From Kitasatospora arboriphila (GTDB lineage: Bacteria; Actinomycetota; Actinomycetes; Mycobacteriales; Mycobacteriaceae): a DNA stretch of 64,000 bases. The stretch's first letter is position 1. Each line of letters starts with the position of its first letter. Location: assembly GCF_000717275.1 (NCBI RefSeq), contig NZ_JNYV01000004.1, positions 664,023 through 728,022 on the forward strand, in the 5' to 3' direction. A program made the position numbers and the translations under genes. Below, one piece after another: positions 1 through 7,677 of this stretch. The notes under the pieces are model-generated. The model did no database searches and was not told the DNA's origin. It saw only the letters and a list, made by a program, of their open reading frames with translations.

Positions 1-472
1 GCCGGATGTCGGCGCGCGGCAACGGTGTGCGATCGGGTTGTGCGGGATCGATGCGTGCACCGTTCCAGCCGCCGTCTCGCAGTACGCCTGCGAACAAACG
101 CAATTGTCCTGCGGTCCTGCCCACCTCGCCGGCGATCCTGGGGCGGGGTAGACCCGATTCGGAGCATGCTCGGTCGACGAGGGCGTCGCCGAGAGATTCG
201 ATGTTCTCCGCGATCGCCTCGAGGAATTCGGCGCGGACGGTGGACGTGGTCGACCGATACCGGTCGAAGGCAGCGGCGGCAGCCGCACATGCGGCGTCGA
301 CGTCACTGTCGGACCCGTAGGAGTAACCGGGTTCGAGGACGTCGCCGGTCGCCGGGTCGAGCCCGTGCACGGTGTCGCCCTGTCCGGTGACAAAGGTGCC
401 CGCGATGATCATCTGCCCGGTCAGAGTGTTCAGCTGCGCCTGCTCTGTCGCGCGATCTTCTGTCGTCGTCAT
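1..472 (-). CDS. Aldehyde dehydrogenase (NADP+), 2,5-dioxovalerate/KGSADH-like, 5' part only
   Basis: The ATG on the minus strand at 472 opens a frame that stays open to the left edge, so about 157 N-terminal residues are present and the catalytic Cys/Glu region lies outside the window. The visible part has the start typical of the alpha-ketoglutaric semialdehyde dehydrogenase group: a GQMIIAGTFVTGQGD segment, then LDPATGDVLEPGYSYG and a helical AAAAFDRYRS region. These enzymes oxidise semialdehydes such as 2,5-dioxovalerate to the acid with NAD(P)+ in sugar-acid or hydroxyproline breakdown. The exact substrate cannot be told from this fragment. The 255 bases up to the next gene hold no gene that I can see. 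Confidence 0.8.
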   Translation of the reverse strand, partial: MTTTEDRATEQAQLNTLTGQMIIAGTFVTGQGDTVHGLDPATGDVLEPGYSYGSDSDVDAACAAAAAAFDRYRSTTSTVRAEFLEAIAENIESLGDALVDRACSESGLPRPRIAGEVGRTAGQLRLFAGVLRDGGWNGARIDPAQPDRTPLPRADIR

Positions 473-567
473 GTGCCGACTCCTACCTCTTGTGCGTACT
501 TGTTCGGCCATGGCGATCGCGGCCGACCTGCGTCGTCGACCCAGACCACGCCGCCCAGCGGCAGGCG

Positions 568-579
568 TGACCTGGGTCA
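568..579. promoter_or_regulatory. Short inverted repeat TGACC-TG-GGTCA
   Basis: A 12-bp inverted repeat (5-bp arms, 2-bp centre) lies between the divergent aldehyde dehydrogenase and acyltransferase genes. The position suits an operator for a local regulator, but no regulator is visible next to it and the arms are short, so chance is possible. Confidence 0.2.
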
Positions 580-727
580 TACATCGACCGTAGGCCGCTT
601 ATTCATTCATGTCCAAGTCAAATATGGACGTGTTCAATAGCCAAGTTGTATCGACCGACGTGGGCGGACGGTTGCGGTCAACAGATGGGCGCCCGATTTG
701 CCCGCGGCGGTGACGTACGTTCGTCGG

Positions 728-2068
728 ATGGAGCGAATGACACCCATCGATGCCCAGATGTACTGGATGTCGAGTCGAGTTCCGAACGACCAATTCCTGC
801 TGTTCGCCTTCGACGGTGAAGTCGGCAACCTCGAGTCGGCCATCGACGACGTGCTCGGGCGCGCGGCGTCGAACGTCGATCTGACCCTGCGGGTTGCCGA
901 CCCAGGGTGTGCCTTCGACTACCCGTACTGGGTTCGTCACGGGGTCGGACCAGATCACGTCGCAGTGCACCAGTTGCCGCAGCCCACCTGGTCGGGTTGC
1001 CTTGCGGCCGTTCAGGATCTGTTCGCAGATCAGCTCGATCTCCGCGACAGCGTGTGGCGTCTGCACGTTTTCGAGGGTGTCGGGGACGTTCCCCGCTGCC
1101 AGGGACCGGCGACAGTGGTGGTCCTGCAGATCGGACACGCCCTCGCCGACGGTCGCCGTGCGACGGGCGTGGCCAGGAGTCTGTTCGTCGATGTCGGAGG
1201 ACAGCGCCGCAGCGTTGCCGCGAAACCCGAGAGCGGCTACTCGACGGTGCGGGCGGCAACGGTCGCGGCGATCCGGACACCCAAGCAGCTCGGCTCATTG
1301 GGTTTGCGCGGGCTGAATGCTGCTGTGACGCACCGAAGGCTGGTCGCGGACGTGGCCGACGGATCCGTGCCCGCGCAGGCCGATGTGCGGCCGGCACTAC
1401 CCACCAACAACAGGCCGGAGGGTCGCCGCGCGATCCGCACGCTGGTCCGTGACCGCGACGACTTTCCGGGGCCCACCGTCACCGTCGGAGCTCTCGCAGC
1501 CATCTCGCTGGGGTTGTCGGAGCACCTCGCCGGCCAGGGTGTCGCCACTGCCACGCTCGGTGCCGAGCTGACCGTCGCAAAACCGGGAAAACCCCTCGCT
1601 CGCAACCACTTCCGGAACGTCGGTGTCGAACTGTTCAGCACCACGCCATCATGGGAACGAAGAACCGAGCAGATCGCCGAGGCGCTGATGCATCGTCGAT
1701 CACGTGGTGCTCATCCCGCGTTGCGAGCAGCCGACGAAGCCTTCGCGACGGTACCCGCTCCTTTGTTGTACTGGGGAACAACACAATTCGACCCGACTGC
1801 GGTTGCACCGATGGTCATCGGGAACACGGTGGTGTCGAGCATCAACCGCGGCCCGGCCGACCTGACATTCGGCGGGGCGCCGGTTGTGTTCACCGCCGGC
1901 TACCCGGCCCTGTCGCCTGCGATGGGCGTCACCCACGGGGTGCACGGAATCGGTGACACGGTGGCGATCAGCGTGCACGCCGCAGAGTCGGCGATCGGGA
2001 ACATCGACGACTATCTCGAATCGCTGAGTGCATCCATCGCATGGAACCGTATCGTCGCCGGACGGTGA
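728..2068 (+). CDS. WS/DGAT-like wax ester synthase/diacylglycerol acyltransferase family protein
   Basis: 446 residues. The N-terminus MERMTPIDAQMYW matches the opening of the wax ester synthase/acyl-CoA:diacylglycerol acyltransferase family (usually M-x-L-x-D-x-x-F/W). The HHxxxDG active site appears as GHALADG at about residues 136-142: the second, catalytic His (137) and the DG are kept and the first His is Gly. Near the C-terminus an INRGPADLTFGGAPV stretch corresponds to the conserved segment of the C-terminal DUF1298-type domain. Such enzymes esterify acyl-CoA to alcohols or diacylglycerol for storage lipids. ATG 728 is chosen over an upstream in-frame start at 698 because family proteins begin just before this motif; 737 is also possible. 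Divergence from canonical WS/DGAT makes the substrate uncertain. Confidence 0.7.
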   Translation: MERMTPIDAQMYWMSSRVPNDQFLLFAFDGEVGNLESAIDDVLGRAASNVDLTLRVADPGCAFDYPYWVRHGVGPDHVAVHQLPQPTWSGCLAAVQDLFADQLDLRDSVWRLHVFEGVGDVPRCQGPATVVVLQIGHALADGRRATGVARSLFVDVGGQRRSVAAKPESGYSTVRAATVAAIRTPKQLGSLGLRGLNAAVTHRRLVADVADGSVPAQADVRPALPTNNRPEGRRAIRTLVRDRDDFPGPTVTVGALAAISLGLSEHLAGQGVATATLGAELTVAKPGKPLARNHFRNVGVELFSTTPSWERRTEQIAEALMHRRSRGAHPALRAADEAFATVPAPLLYWGTTQFDPTAVAPMVIGNTVVSSINRGPADLTFGGAPVVFTAGYPALSPAMGVTHGVHGIGDTVAISVHAAESAIGNIDDYLESLSASIAWNRIVAGR

Positions 2069-2104
2069 CCGACCGGCTCCTCTGCGGCCGCCCGTTGCTT
2101 GGCG

Positions 2105-2848
2105 TCAGTGGTCGTCGCTTCCGTTCTTGGTGCGTACCAACCGTTTCGGCAATCGGCCGACGAGTTCGCCCAGCGGGAGCACGGCCTGGCCGAGGACTTC
2201 GGCGGCATCGTTGAGCTGATCCACCGTCTCCTGCAGTTTTCGGATGTTCGGCGCGAGTTCGCCGATCACCTCGACGAGTTCGGTCAACCGATCCAGTGGT
2301 CCGCCCGGCGCGATGGTGCGCTCGATCGCGCCGTTCTCGCCCAGGAGTTGCTCGAGCAAACCCTCTTCGGCGACAAGTCGGTCCATGAAGCCTTCGTCCT
2401 CGGCAAGACGGTCGAGCAAACCGCCCGTCGTCGTCAGCTTCGCGAGGATCCCGTCCTCGGCGAGAAGGCGGTCTACCGGGCCACCACGAGAGAGGAGGCG
2501 ATCGAGAGGTCCACCGTCTTCGGTCATCTGATAGAGCACGCCGTCGTCGGACAGCATCCGGTTCACCAGTCCGTCCTCGGACACCAAGCGTTCCAACGGC
2601 CCGCCCCTGGCTAGGACGCGACCCAATGAGCGGTCGTCTTCGAGGAGCTCGGCCACCTGGCCGATCAATTGAAGGGGACTGCGGCCGGGAGGTCCCTGAG
2701 ACACCCCCAACGCCACCGTGATCTCGTGCTGCACGTTTTCGATGGCGATACGACTGACCGCCACGCTGGCCTCGACGGCCGACAGGGCCGCCCCTGCGAT
2801 CGCGAATCCCAACCGGGTCGGGAGTTCGATCACCAATCTGGCATCCAT
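2105..2848 (-). CDS. Protein with twelve tandem decapeptide repeats, function unknown
   Basis: 247 residues, unrecognised. Residues 1-70 form a hydrophobic/helical leader with no clear signal peptide. From about residue 73 to 192 the sequence divides without gaps into twelve 10-residue units of the pattern G-h-h-[DE]-[RQ]-h-h-x-x-x, for example GPLDRLLSRG, GPVDRLLAED, GFMDRLVAEE and GLLEQLLGEN. A helical tail (about 193-240) ends in a basic stretch. The units differ at the DNA level, so the repeat is old rather than a recent slip. The start at ATG 2848 follows AGGGTG at good spacing; GTG 2857 is an alternative. The gene lies 40 bp downstream of the HhH-GPD gene on the same strand, so the two may be co-transcribed. 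No catalytic motif is seen; a scaffold or membrane-associated role is a guess. Confidence 0.75.
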   Translation of the reverse strand: MDARLVIELPTRLGFAIAGAALSAVEASVAVSRIAIENVQHEITVALGVSQGPPGRSPLQLIGQVAELLEDDRSLGRVLARGGPLERLVSEDGLVNRMLSDDGVLYQMTEDGGPLDRLLSRGGPVDRLLAEDGILAKLTTTGGLLDRLAEDEGFMDRLVAEEGLLEQLLGENGAIERTIAPGGPLDRLTELVEVIGELAPNIRKLQETVDQLNDAAEVLGQAVLPLGELVGRLPKRLVRTKNGSDDH

Positions 2849-2888
2849 GCCGTTCACCCTAAGACGTCCCCTCCACGCCGGTGGCCGA

Positions 2889-3455
2889 TCACCCTGCTTT
2901 GGCCTTTGCCTTCTGTTCCTTCTTGAAGGCTCGCACCTTCTGCAGGGATTCCTCGTCCACCACGTCCGCCACCGAGCGGTACCCCGCCTTGCTGTAGTCG
3001 CCGACCGCTTTCTGCCAGCCGGCCGGGGCGACACCGCACTGCTTGGCGAGCAGTGCGGTGAAGATCTTGGCCTTCTGGGCACCGAAACCCGGCAGTTCGT
3101 TGATGCGTTTGACCAGATCCGGTCCGTCTGCCGCCTCGTTCCAGATCCGGGCGGTGTCGCCGCCGTACTGTTCCACCACGATAGTGGCCAGGGCCTGCAG
3201 ACGTCCGGCCATCGACCTGCCGTAGCGGTGGACGGCCGGAGGAGTGGCACACAGGTCGGCAAACGAGTCGGGCTCGGCGGCGGCGATCGCGGCGGGATCG
3301 AGATTGCCGAACCGTTCCCTGACCTTGGCAGGCCCGGCAAATGCTCGCTCCATCGGGAACTGCTGGTCCAGCAACATCCCGGCCAGCAGCGCGAAGGAAT
3401 CGGTACTGAGCAACTCGTCGGCGGACGGGTCGCCCGTGATGTGCAGACTGGTCAT
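2889..3455 (-). CDS. HhH-GPD family base-excision DNA repair-like protein
   Basis: 188 residues. The helix-hairpin-helix reads LPGFGAQKAKIF, preceded by a region (LLAGMLLDQQFPMERAFAGP) typical of a small actinobacterial HhH-GPD family (TIGR03252-like from memory). The C-terminus is strongly basic (KKEQKAKAKAG), which suits DNA binding. HhH-GPD proteins are DNA glycosylases that remove damaged bases; this short version has no Fe-S cluster cysteines, and no substrate is known to me. ATG 3455 (MTSLHITGDPS) is chosen because upstream in-frame sequence looks non-coding and overlaps the divergent region. Confidence 0.75.
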   Translation of the reverse strand: MTSLHITGDPSADELLSTDSFALLAGMLLDQQFPMERAFAGPAKVRERFGNLDPAAIAAAEPDSFADLCATPPAVHRYGRSMAGRLQALATIVVEQYGGDTARIWNEAADGPDLVKRINELPGFGAQKAKIFTALLAKQCGVAPAGWQKAVGDYSKAGYRSVADVVDEESLQKVRAFKKEQKAKAKAG

Positions 3456-3594
3456 GGACACGAAGTCTAGTGCGGGGCACCCAACCCACATCGACGCGCG
3501 CGAGGACCCGTCGCACCGAACCCCGATCGCCGGTGACTCGGTGGTGATTGAATGCTCGACAGGACGGTCCGGGTCGGGGAGAGCGGAGTCGGTC

Positions 3595-4080
3595 ATGTGG
3601 AGACGTACGCGAGTTGCGGCGGCGGCCCTGGCTGCCGCGGCCACGATGTCTGTGCTGGCCGCCGGCCAATCCTCGGCCGAGCCGTACACCGAACCCAACC
3701 TGGTCGACACCGTGCGCTGCGACAGCGCCGACCCGTGGTCGCCGGGCCGGCTCAGGATCGACATCGACGTGTACAACGATGTCGTCTTCCCGCCCGACGG
3801 GGCGCGTGGGCCTGTCCTCTACCTCAGTGCGAACAGCTCGCGTCCTGGCTTCCTGCTCGACTACAACGTCGAGGCAACCGTCCGCTGGGTCAACACCACC
3901 ACCGGAGCGCGTGGGACGAGGATCATCCCGGCGCGGGGCCGTTCGGCCAGTTGGGAAGGTTCCCTGCCGACCGGCCGTGGCCACGTGGCCTACGTCGTGA
4001 CCCAGAAGATCGGCGCACTCGCCTTCATGCCCATGGTGAACCCGCAATCGTCGACCTGTCGCGGCGCTGCAACGGTGTGA
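3595..4080 (+). CDS. Secreted protein of unknown function
   Basis: 161 residues. The N-terminus MWRRTRVAAAALAAAA followed by VLAAGQSSA is a clear Sec signal peptide with likely cleavage after SSA (about residue 27). The mature part has two cysteines (in TVRCDSAD and SSTCRGA), which could form a disulfide, and a beta-rich composition with an ATVRWVNTTTG segment. I do not recognise the family; short exported proteins of this kind are common in Gordonia and Rhodococcus. It is divergent from the HhH-GPD gene and followed by a sugar porter, with no sign of operon coupling. Confidence 0.65.
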   Translation: MWRRTRVAAAALAAAATMSVLAAGQSSAEPYTEPNLVDTVRCDSADPWSPGRLRIDIDVYNDVVFPPDGARGPVLYLSANSSRPGFLLDYNVEATVRWVNTTTGARGTRIIPARGRSASWEGSLPTGRGHVAYVVTQKIGALAFMPMVNPQSSTCRGAATV

Positions 4081-4282
4081 CCACCGGTCGGGTGGCGCGC
4101 TGGAGTTCCCCATCTCGTGGGCGCGTAAACGCGTGCCGCCCCCGCTCGCCGGTGACCGACTTGTGACCGACTGTCTTTCGGGGACTTGCGAACTCGCCTG
4201 ACATGACAGGAGTAACGTCAGCTCTTGGCGTATGTCGTCGGCGGTGATTGCCGACCGCCGTCCGGAAGGTGGGTACCCCCCG

Positions 4283-5764
4283 ATGTCCACAGGTGCAGCC
4301 AGTAGATCCAGCCGGCCGGTCGGGGGTGAGGCCCACGTCGCCAAGGTCATCGGTGTGACCGTCGCCGCAGCCGTCGGCGGATTCCTCTTCGGTTTCGACA
4401 GCTCGGTGGTCAACGGTGCTGTCGAATCCATCGGCACACATTTTGAGCTCAACTCGTTCATGAAGGGCTTCGCGGTCGCCATCGCACTCCTCGGGTGCGC
4501 GCTCGGCGCCTGGTTCGCCGGTCGGCTCGCGGACATCTGGGGCCGCAAGAAGGTGATGCTGCTCGGCTCCGCGTTGTTCATCGCCTCGTCCATCGGCACA
4601 GGGTTGGCGTGGTCGGTTCCAGACCTGTTGATCTGGCGTGTGATCGGCGGCCTCGGTATCGGCATCGCGTCGGTGATCGCTCCGGCGTACATCGCCGAGA
4701 TCGCCCCCGCCCGATACCGTGGTGCACTCGGATCCCTTCAGCAGTTGGCCATCACGATGGGCATCTTTGTCGCACTGCTGTCGGATGCGCTGCTCGCCGA
4801 CAGCGCCGGTAGCGCATCGAGCGATCTGTGGTTCGGTATCGAGGCGTGGCGCTGGATGTTCATGGTCGGCGTCATCCCCGCCATCGTCTACGGCGTTCTG
4901 GCCCTACTGATTCCGGAATCACCCCGGTACCTGGTGGGGAGCAACCTCGACGAGGAAGCCGCCCGCATCCTCACCGAAGTGACCGGTGAGCCCAACCCGC
5001 TCGAACGTGTCAAAGAGATCCGGCTGACGCTCAAACGCGAATCCAACGTGTCGATCAAGGACATCCGCGGGCCTTCGTTCGGTCTGCATCCCCTTGTGTG
5101 GGTGGGAATCTGGATCGCGGTGCTGCAGCAGTTCGTCGGCATCAACGCGATCTTCTACTACTCCACCACGCTGTGGCAGTCCGTCGGATTCAGTGAGAGC
5201 GAGTCGTTCAAGACGTCGGTGATCACCGCCGTTGTCAACGTGGTGATGACCTTCGGGGCAATTCTGTTCGTCGACCGCATCGGCCGCCGCAGGCTCCTGC
5301 TGATCGGTTCGGTCGGCATGGCCATCGGTCTCATACTGGCGTGCGCGGCCTTCACCCAGCAGCAGGGCTCGGGTGACGACATCACCCTCCCCGACAACTG
5401 GGGAGTGGTCGCCCTGATCGGTGCCAACCTGTTCGTGGTCGCGTTCGCTGCCACATGGGGTCCGGTCATGTGGGTGATGCTGGGGGAGATGTTCCCCAAC
5501 CGGATCCGCGGTGTGGCGCTCGGTGTGTGCACCGGTGTGAACTGGCTCGCGAACTTCACCATCTCGCTGCTCTTCCCGGAACTGAACTCGCGCCTGGGCC
5601 TGGCATGGATCTACGGGTTCTTCGCGTTCTGCGCGATCGTGTCGTACTTCTACGTGCACTTCAAGGTTCCCGAGACCAAGGGTATGGAACTCGAGGACAT
5701 GGACACCCTCGGCGACGTCGAGGCCGCACTCAAGGCCGAAAAGGCCGCGGCCAAAGAGAAGTAG
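4283..5764 (+). CDS. MFS sugar porter (major facilitator superfamily)
   Basis: 493 residues with about 12 hydrophobic helices. Sugar-porter hallmarks are present: GGFLFGFDSSVVNGA in helix 1, GRLADIWGRKKVML between helices 2 and 3, PESPRYLV at the end of helix 6, QQFVGINAIFYYS in helix 7, VDRIGRRRLL in the 8-9 loop and VPETKG after helix 12. The family (GalP/XylE/IolT/GlcP) symports hexoses, pentoses or inositol with protons in the cytoplasmic membrane. Substrate cannot be assigned: no catabolic genes or repressor lie beside it. Start ATG 4283 fits the family's usual short N-terminus; an in-frame ATG at 4232 would add 17 residues, and neither has an ideal ribosome binding site. It ends 2 bp from the convergent enoyl-CoA hydratase. 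Confidence 0.85.
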   Translation: MSTGAASRSSRPVGGEAHVAKVIGVTVAAAVGGFLFGFDSSVVNGAVESIGTHFELNSFMKGFAVAIALLGCALGAWFAGRLADIWGRKKVMLLGSALFIASSIGTGLAWSVPDLLIWRVIGGLGIGIASVIAPAYIAEIAPARYRGALGSLQQLAITMGIFVALLSDALLADSAGSASSDLWFGIEAWRWMFMVGVIPAIVYGVLALLIPESPRYLVGSNLDEEAARILTEVTGEPNPLERVKEIRLTLKRESNVSIKDIRGPSFGLHPLVWVGIWIAVLQQFVGINAIFYYSTTLWQSVGFSESESFKTSVITAVVNVVMTFGAILFVDRIGRRRLLLIGSVGMAIGLILACAAFTQQQGSGDDITLPDNWGVVALIGANLFVVAFAATWGPVMWVMLGEMFPNRIRGVALGVCTGVNWLANFTISLLFPELNSRLGLAWIYGFFAFCAIVSYFYVHFKVPETKGMELEDMDTLGDVEAALKAEKAAAKEK

Positions 5765-5766
5765 CG

Positions 5767-6576
5767 CTACAGCGAATCGGTGAACAGCGGCGGCCGTCCC
5801 TCTTTGCGGGCGGCCGTCGCTTCTTGGAAGTTGGCGGTCAGCAACCGGACGTAGAGCTGGCCGAGGCCTTCGGCCTGCATGTGCGCGTCGAGGCTCGAGG
5901 CCTCCATGCCCGACCAGAGCGTTCTCTTGGTCAGTTCGATTCCCGGGCGGGACAATTCGGCGATCCGGTCAGCGACGCGGCAGCACTCGTCGAGCAGGTC
6001 GGCGTCGGGAACAGTTCGCGATACCAACCCGATACGGGCGGCTTCGTCGGCGTGGACATCCCATCCGGTCAGCATCATCTCCGCGGCGTGTGAGCTGCCG
6101 ACGGCTCGCGGCAACAGGTAACTCAAACCCAACTCGCTTGCGGTGAGCCCGTTGTTGATACCCGCCGCACGGAAATAGGCCGCTGCGCCTGCGATACGGA
6201 TGTCGCATGCCAGCGCCAGACACAGTCCGCCACCGATCGCGGCGCCGTTGACGGCGGCGATCACCGGCTGATGCATGCGGCGGATCGCCTTGATCGTCTC
6301 GTCGAGCAGCTCCAAGGAACGAAGCGCGATCGTGGGGGCGGTCAGCCCGTCGATCCCGGGTATCTTGCCCGCCGACTTCTGGTCGGCGCCAGAACTGAAC
6401 CCGCGTCCTGCGCCGGTGATGATCACCGCTCGGACGGCATTGTCCGCACTGATCTCCTCGAGCTTTTCCTTGAAGGGAAGCATGACGTCAAAAGCCATGG
6501 CATTCATGCGTTCTGGGCGATCCAAGGTCACCAGGGCAATGTGTTCGCGGGGATGGTCCACCCGGACATACGACAT
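5767..6576 (-). CDS. echA: Enoyl-CoA hydratase/isomerase family protein
   Basis: 269 residues, a complete crotonase fold. Visible motifs are LVTLDRPERMNAM near the N-terminus, the oxyanion-hole segment GAGRGFSSGADQK, and AAVNGAAIGGGLCLALACDIRIA in the middle. The residue corresponding to the catalytic Glu of hydratases falls in NNGLTASELGLSYLLPR (Glu in SELG). Members hydrate 2-enoyl-CoA in beta-oxidation or act in related CoA chemistry; mycolata carry many echA paralogs, so the exact reaction is open. ATG 6576 (MSYVRVDHP) is the only plausible start. The symbol denotes the paralog family, not an ortholog. Confidence 0.85.
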   Translation of the reverse strand: MSYVRVDHPREHIALVTLDRPERMNAMAFDVMLPFKEKLEEISADNAVRAVIITGAGRGFSSGADQKSAGKIPGIDGLTAPTIALRSLELLDETIKAIRRMHQPVIAAVNGAAIGGGLCLALACDIRIAGAAAYFRAAGINNGLTASELGLSYLLPRAVGSSHAAEMMLTGWDVHADEAARIGLVSRTVPDADLLDECCRVADRIAELSRPGIELTKRTLWSGMEASSLDAHMQAEGLGQLYVRLLTANFQEATAARKEGRPPLFTDSL

Positions 6577-6737
6577 TTCGCCATGGTGACACGAGCCGGG
6601 TTCCCTGAGGTGCGAATCAGGGAAGTCGGCCACAAAGATCAGGGTCGATCCCCGATGGCAGGGGCGCTCGACGTCCATACATTGGGACAGGTGAGAGCGG
6701 CTCGGTGTCGCTGGGGGACTGAACAGGAAGGAATGAC

Positions 6738-6953
6738 ATGAACGAATTGGTTCGGGTTTCCGAGGGCAGGATGCTGGGAGGCGTGTGCACCGGCATCGCA
6801 CGACGGTACGGCTGGGACGTGAATGCGGTGCGCGTGGCATTCGTGGTCTCTTGCCTGCTGCCGGGGCCGCAGCTTGTCGTTTACCTGGCTCTCTGGTTGG
6901 TGATGCCGATGCAGGGCAAGACCGTTCCCGCCGGCGGGGTCACGCCGGTCTGA
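6738..6953 (+). CDS. Small PspC-domain membrane protein
   Basis: 71 residues, made almost entirely of one PspC domain: LVRVSEGRMLGGVCTGIARRYG, WDVNAVRVAFVVSCLL, and a hydrophobic segment LVVYLALWLVMP. PspC-type domains sit in the inner membrane; in proteobacteria PspC senses envelope stress, but stand-alone actinobacterial copies are mostly uncharacterised. The ATG has a strong GGAAGGAATGAC leader. The last 14 bp overlap the end of the convergent YhhN-family gene. Confidence 0.8.
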   Translation: MNELVRVSEGRMLGGVCTGIARRYGWDVNAVRVAFVVSCLLPGPQLVVYLALWLVMPMQGKTVPAGGVTPV

Positions 6954-7671
6954 GGATGCCTGCGGCGTGGCGCCGCCGGGCCAGTGAGTCGACGCCGTCG
7001 AGCAGGAACATCTGGGCGACGAAGTAGGTCGACAGCACGGTTGCCTCGCTCATCGCGCGTGGGAGATTGCCGCGCAACAGATACCGGCGATTCATGAGGA
7101 TCGCATCGGACAGCATGAACAGGATCCCACCCGTTGCCAGTCGGCGGGTGGGATCGCCTCGTGTGCCCGACGACAGGCACGGGTCGGCGGCCGTGGCCGC
7201 CATCACCGACAAGGCTGCTCCGTAGGTACCGAGTACGGGCAGCAGCCTGGGCTGGTTCAGGATCAGCAGTGCGGCAACCTCGTTCATCACCGCGGACCGG
7301 GGGAGCAGTCGTCGACGTGTCGGCCGGGCACCGTGTCGGGTGAACAGACCGAGGTAGGCCAGGTGTGCCGCGCCGAACATGGTTGCGCCGGTCTGTATGT
7401 GCCGGTCTTTACCGGGACCGTCGGCGAACTCTTCGCGATACATGAAGTAGTCGCCGGCTGCCGAGGCGACGATCGTGGCGGCCAGCAATGCGTTGTCCGC
7501 CGGGGCCCGTCGCCTCGTGCCGCGGGCAACGGTGATCGCCAACATTCCCAGCGCTGCCGGCTTGACGACAGCGACCACCGGCCGGTGGCGAACAGCTCCA
7601 GCTGCCGCCACCAACACGGTGGTCACCGCAAACGCCTTGCGCTCCGGATACTTCCAGCCGGATACCTGCAT
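6940..7671 (-). CDS. YhhN/TMEM86-family membrane protein (lysoplasmalogenase-like)
   Basis: 243 residues with roughly seven to eight hydrophobic segments. Family signatures include KPAALGMLAI near the N-terminus, SAAGDYFMY in an early helix (the conserved acidic residue of the family), FGAAHLAYLGLF, and GGILFMLSDAILMNRR followed by STYFVAQMFLL. YhhN/TMEM86 proteins include lysoplasmalogenases that hydrolyse the vinyl-ether bond of lysoplasmalogens; bacterial substrates are mostly unknown. It lies 6 bp downstream of the lipase-like gene on the same strand, which suggests co-transcription. Confidence 0.8.
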   Translation of the reverse strand: MQVSGWKYPERKAFAVTTVLVAAAGAVRHRPVVAVVKPAALGMLAITVARGTRRRAPADNALLAATIVASAAGDYFMYREEFADGPGKDRHIQTGATMFGAAHLAYLGLFTRHGARPTRRRLLPRSAVMNEVAALLILNQPRLLPVLGTYGAALSVMAATAADPCLSSGTRGDPTRRLATGGILFMLSDAILMNRRYLLRGNLPRAMSEATVLSTYFVAQMFLLDGVDSLARRRHAAGILRPA

Positions 7672-7677
7672 GTCTGG

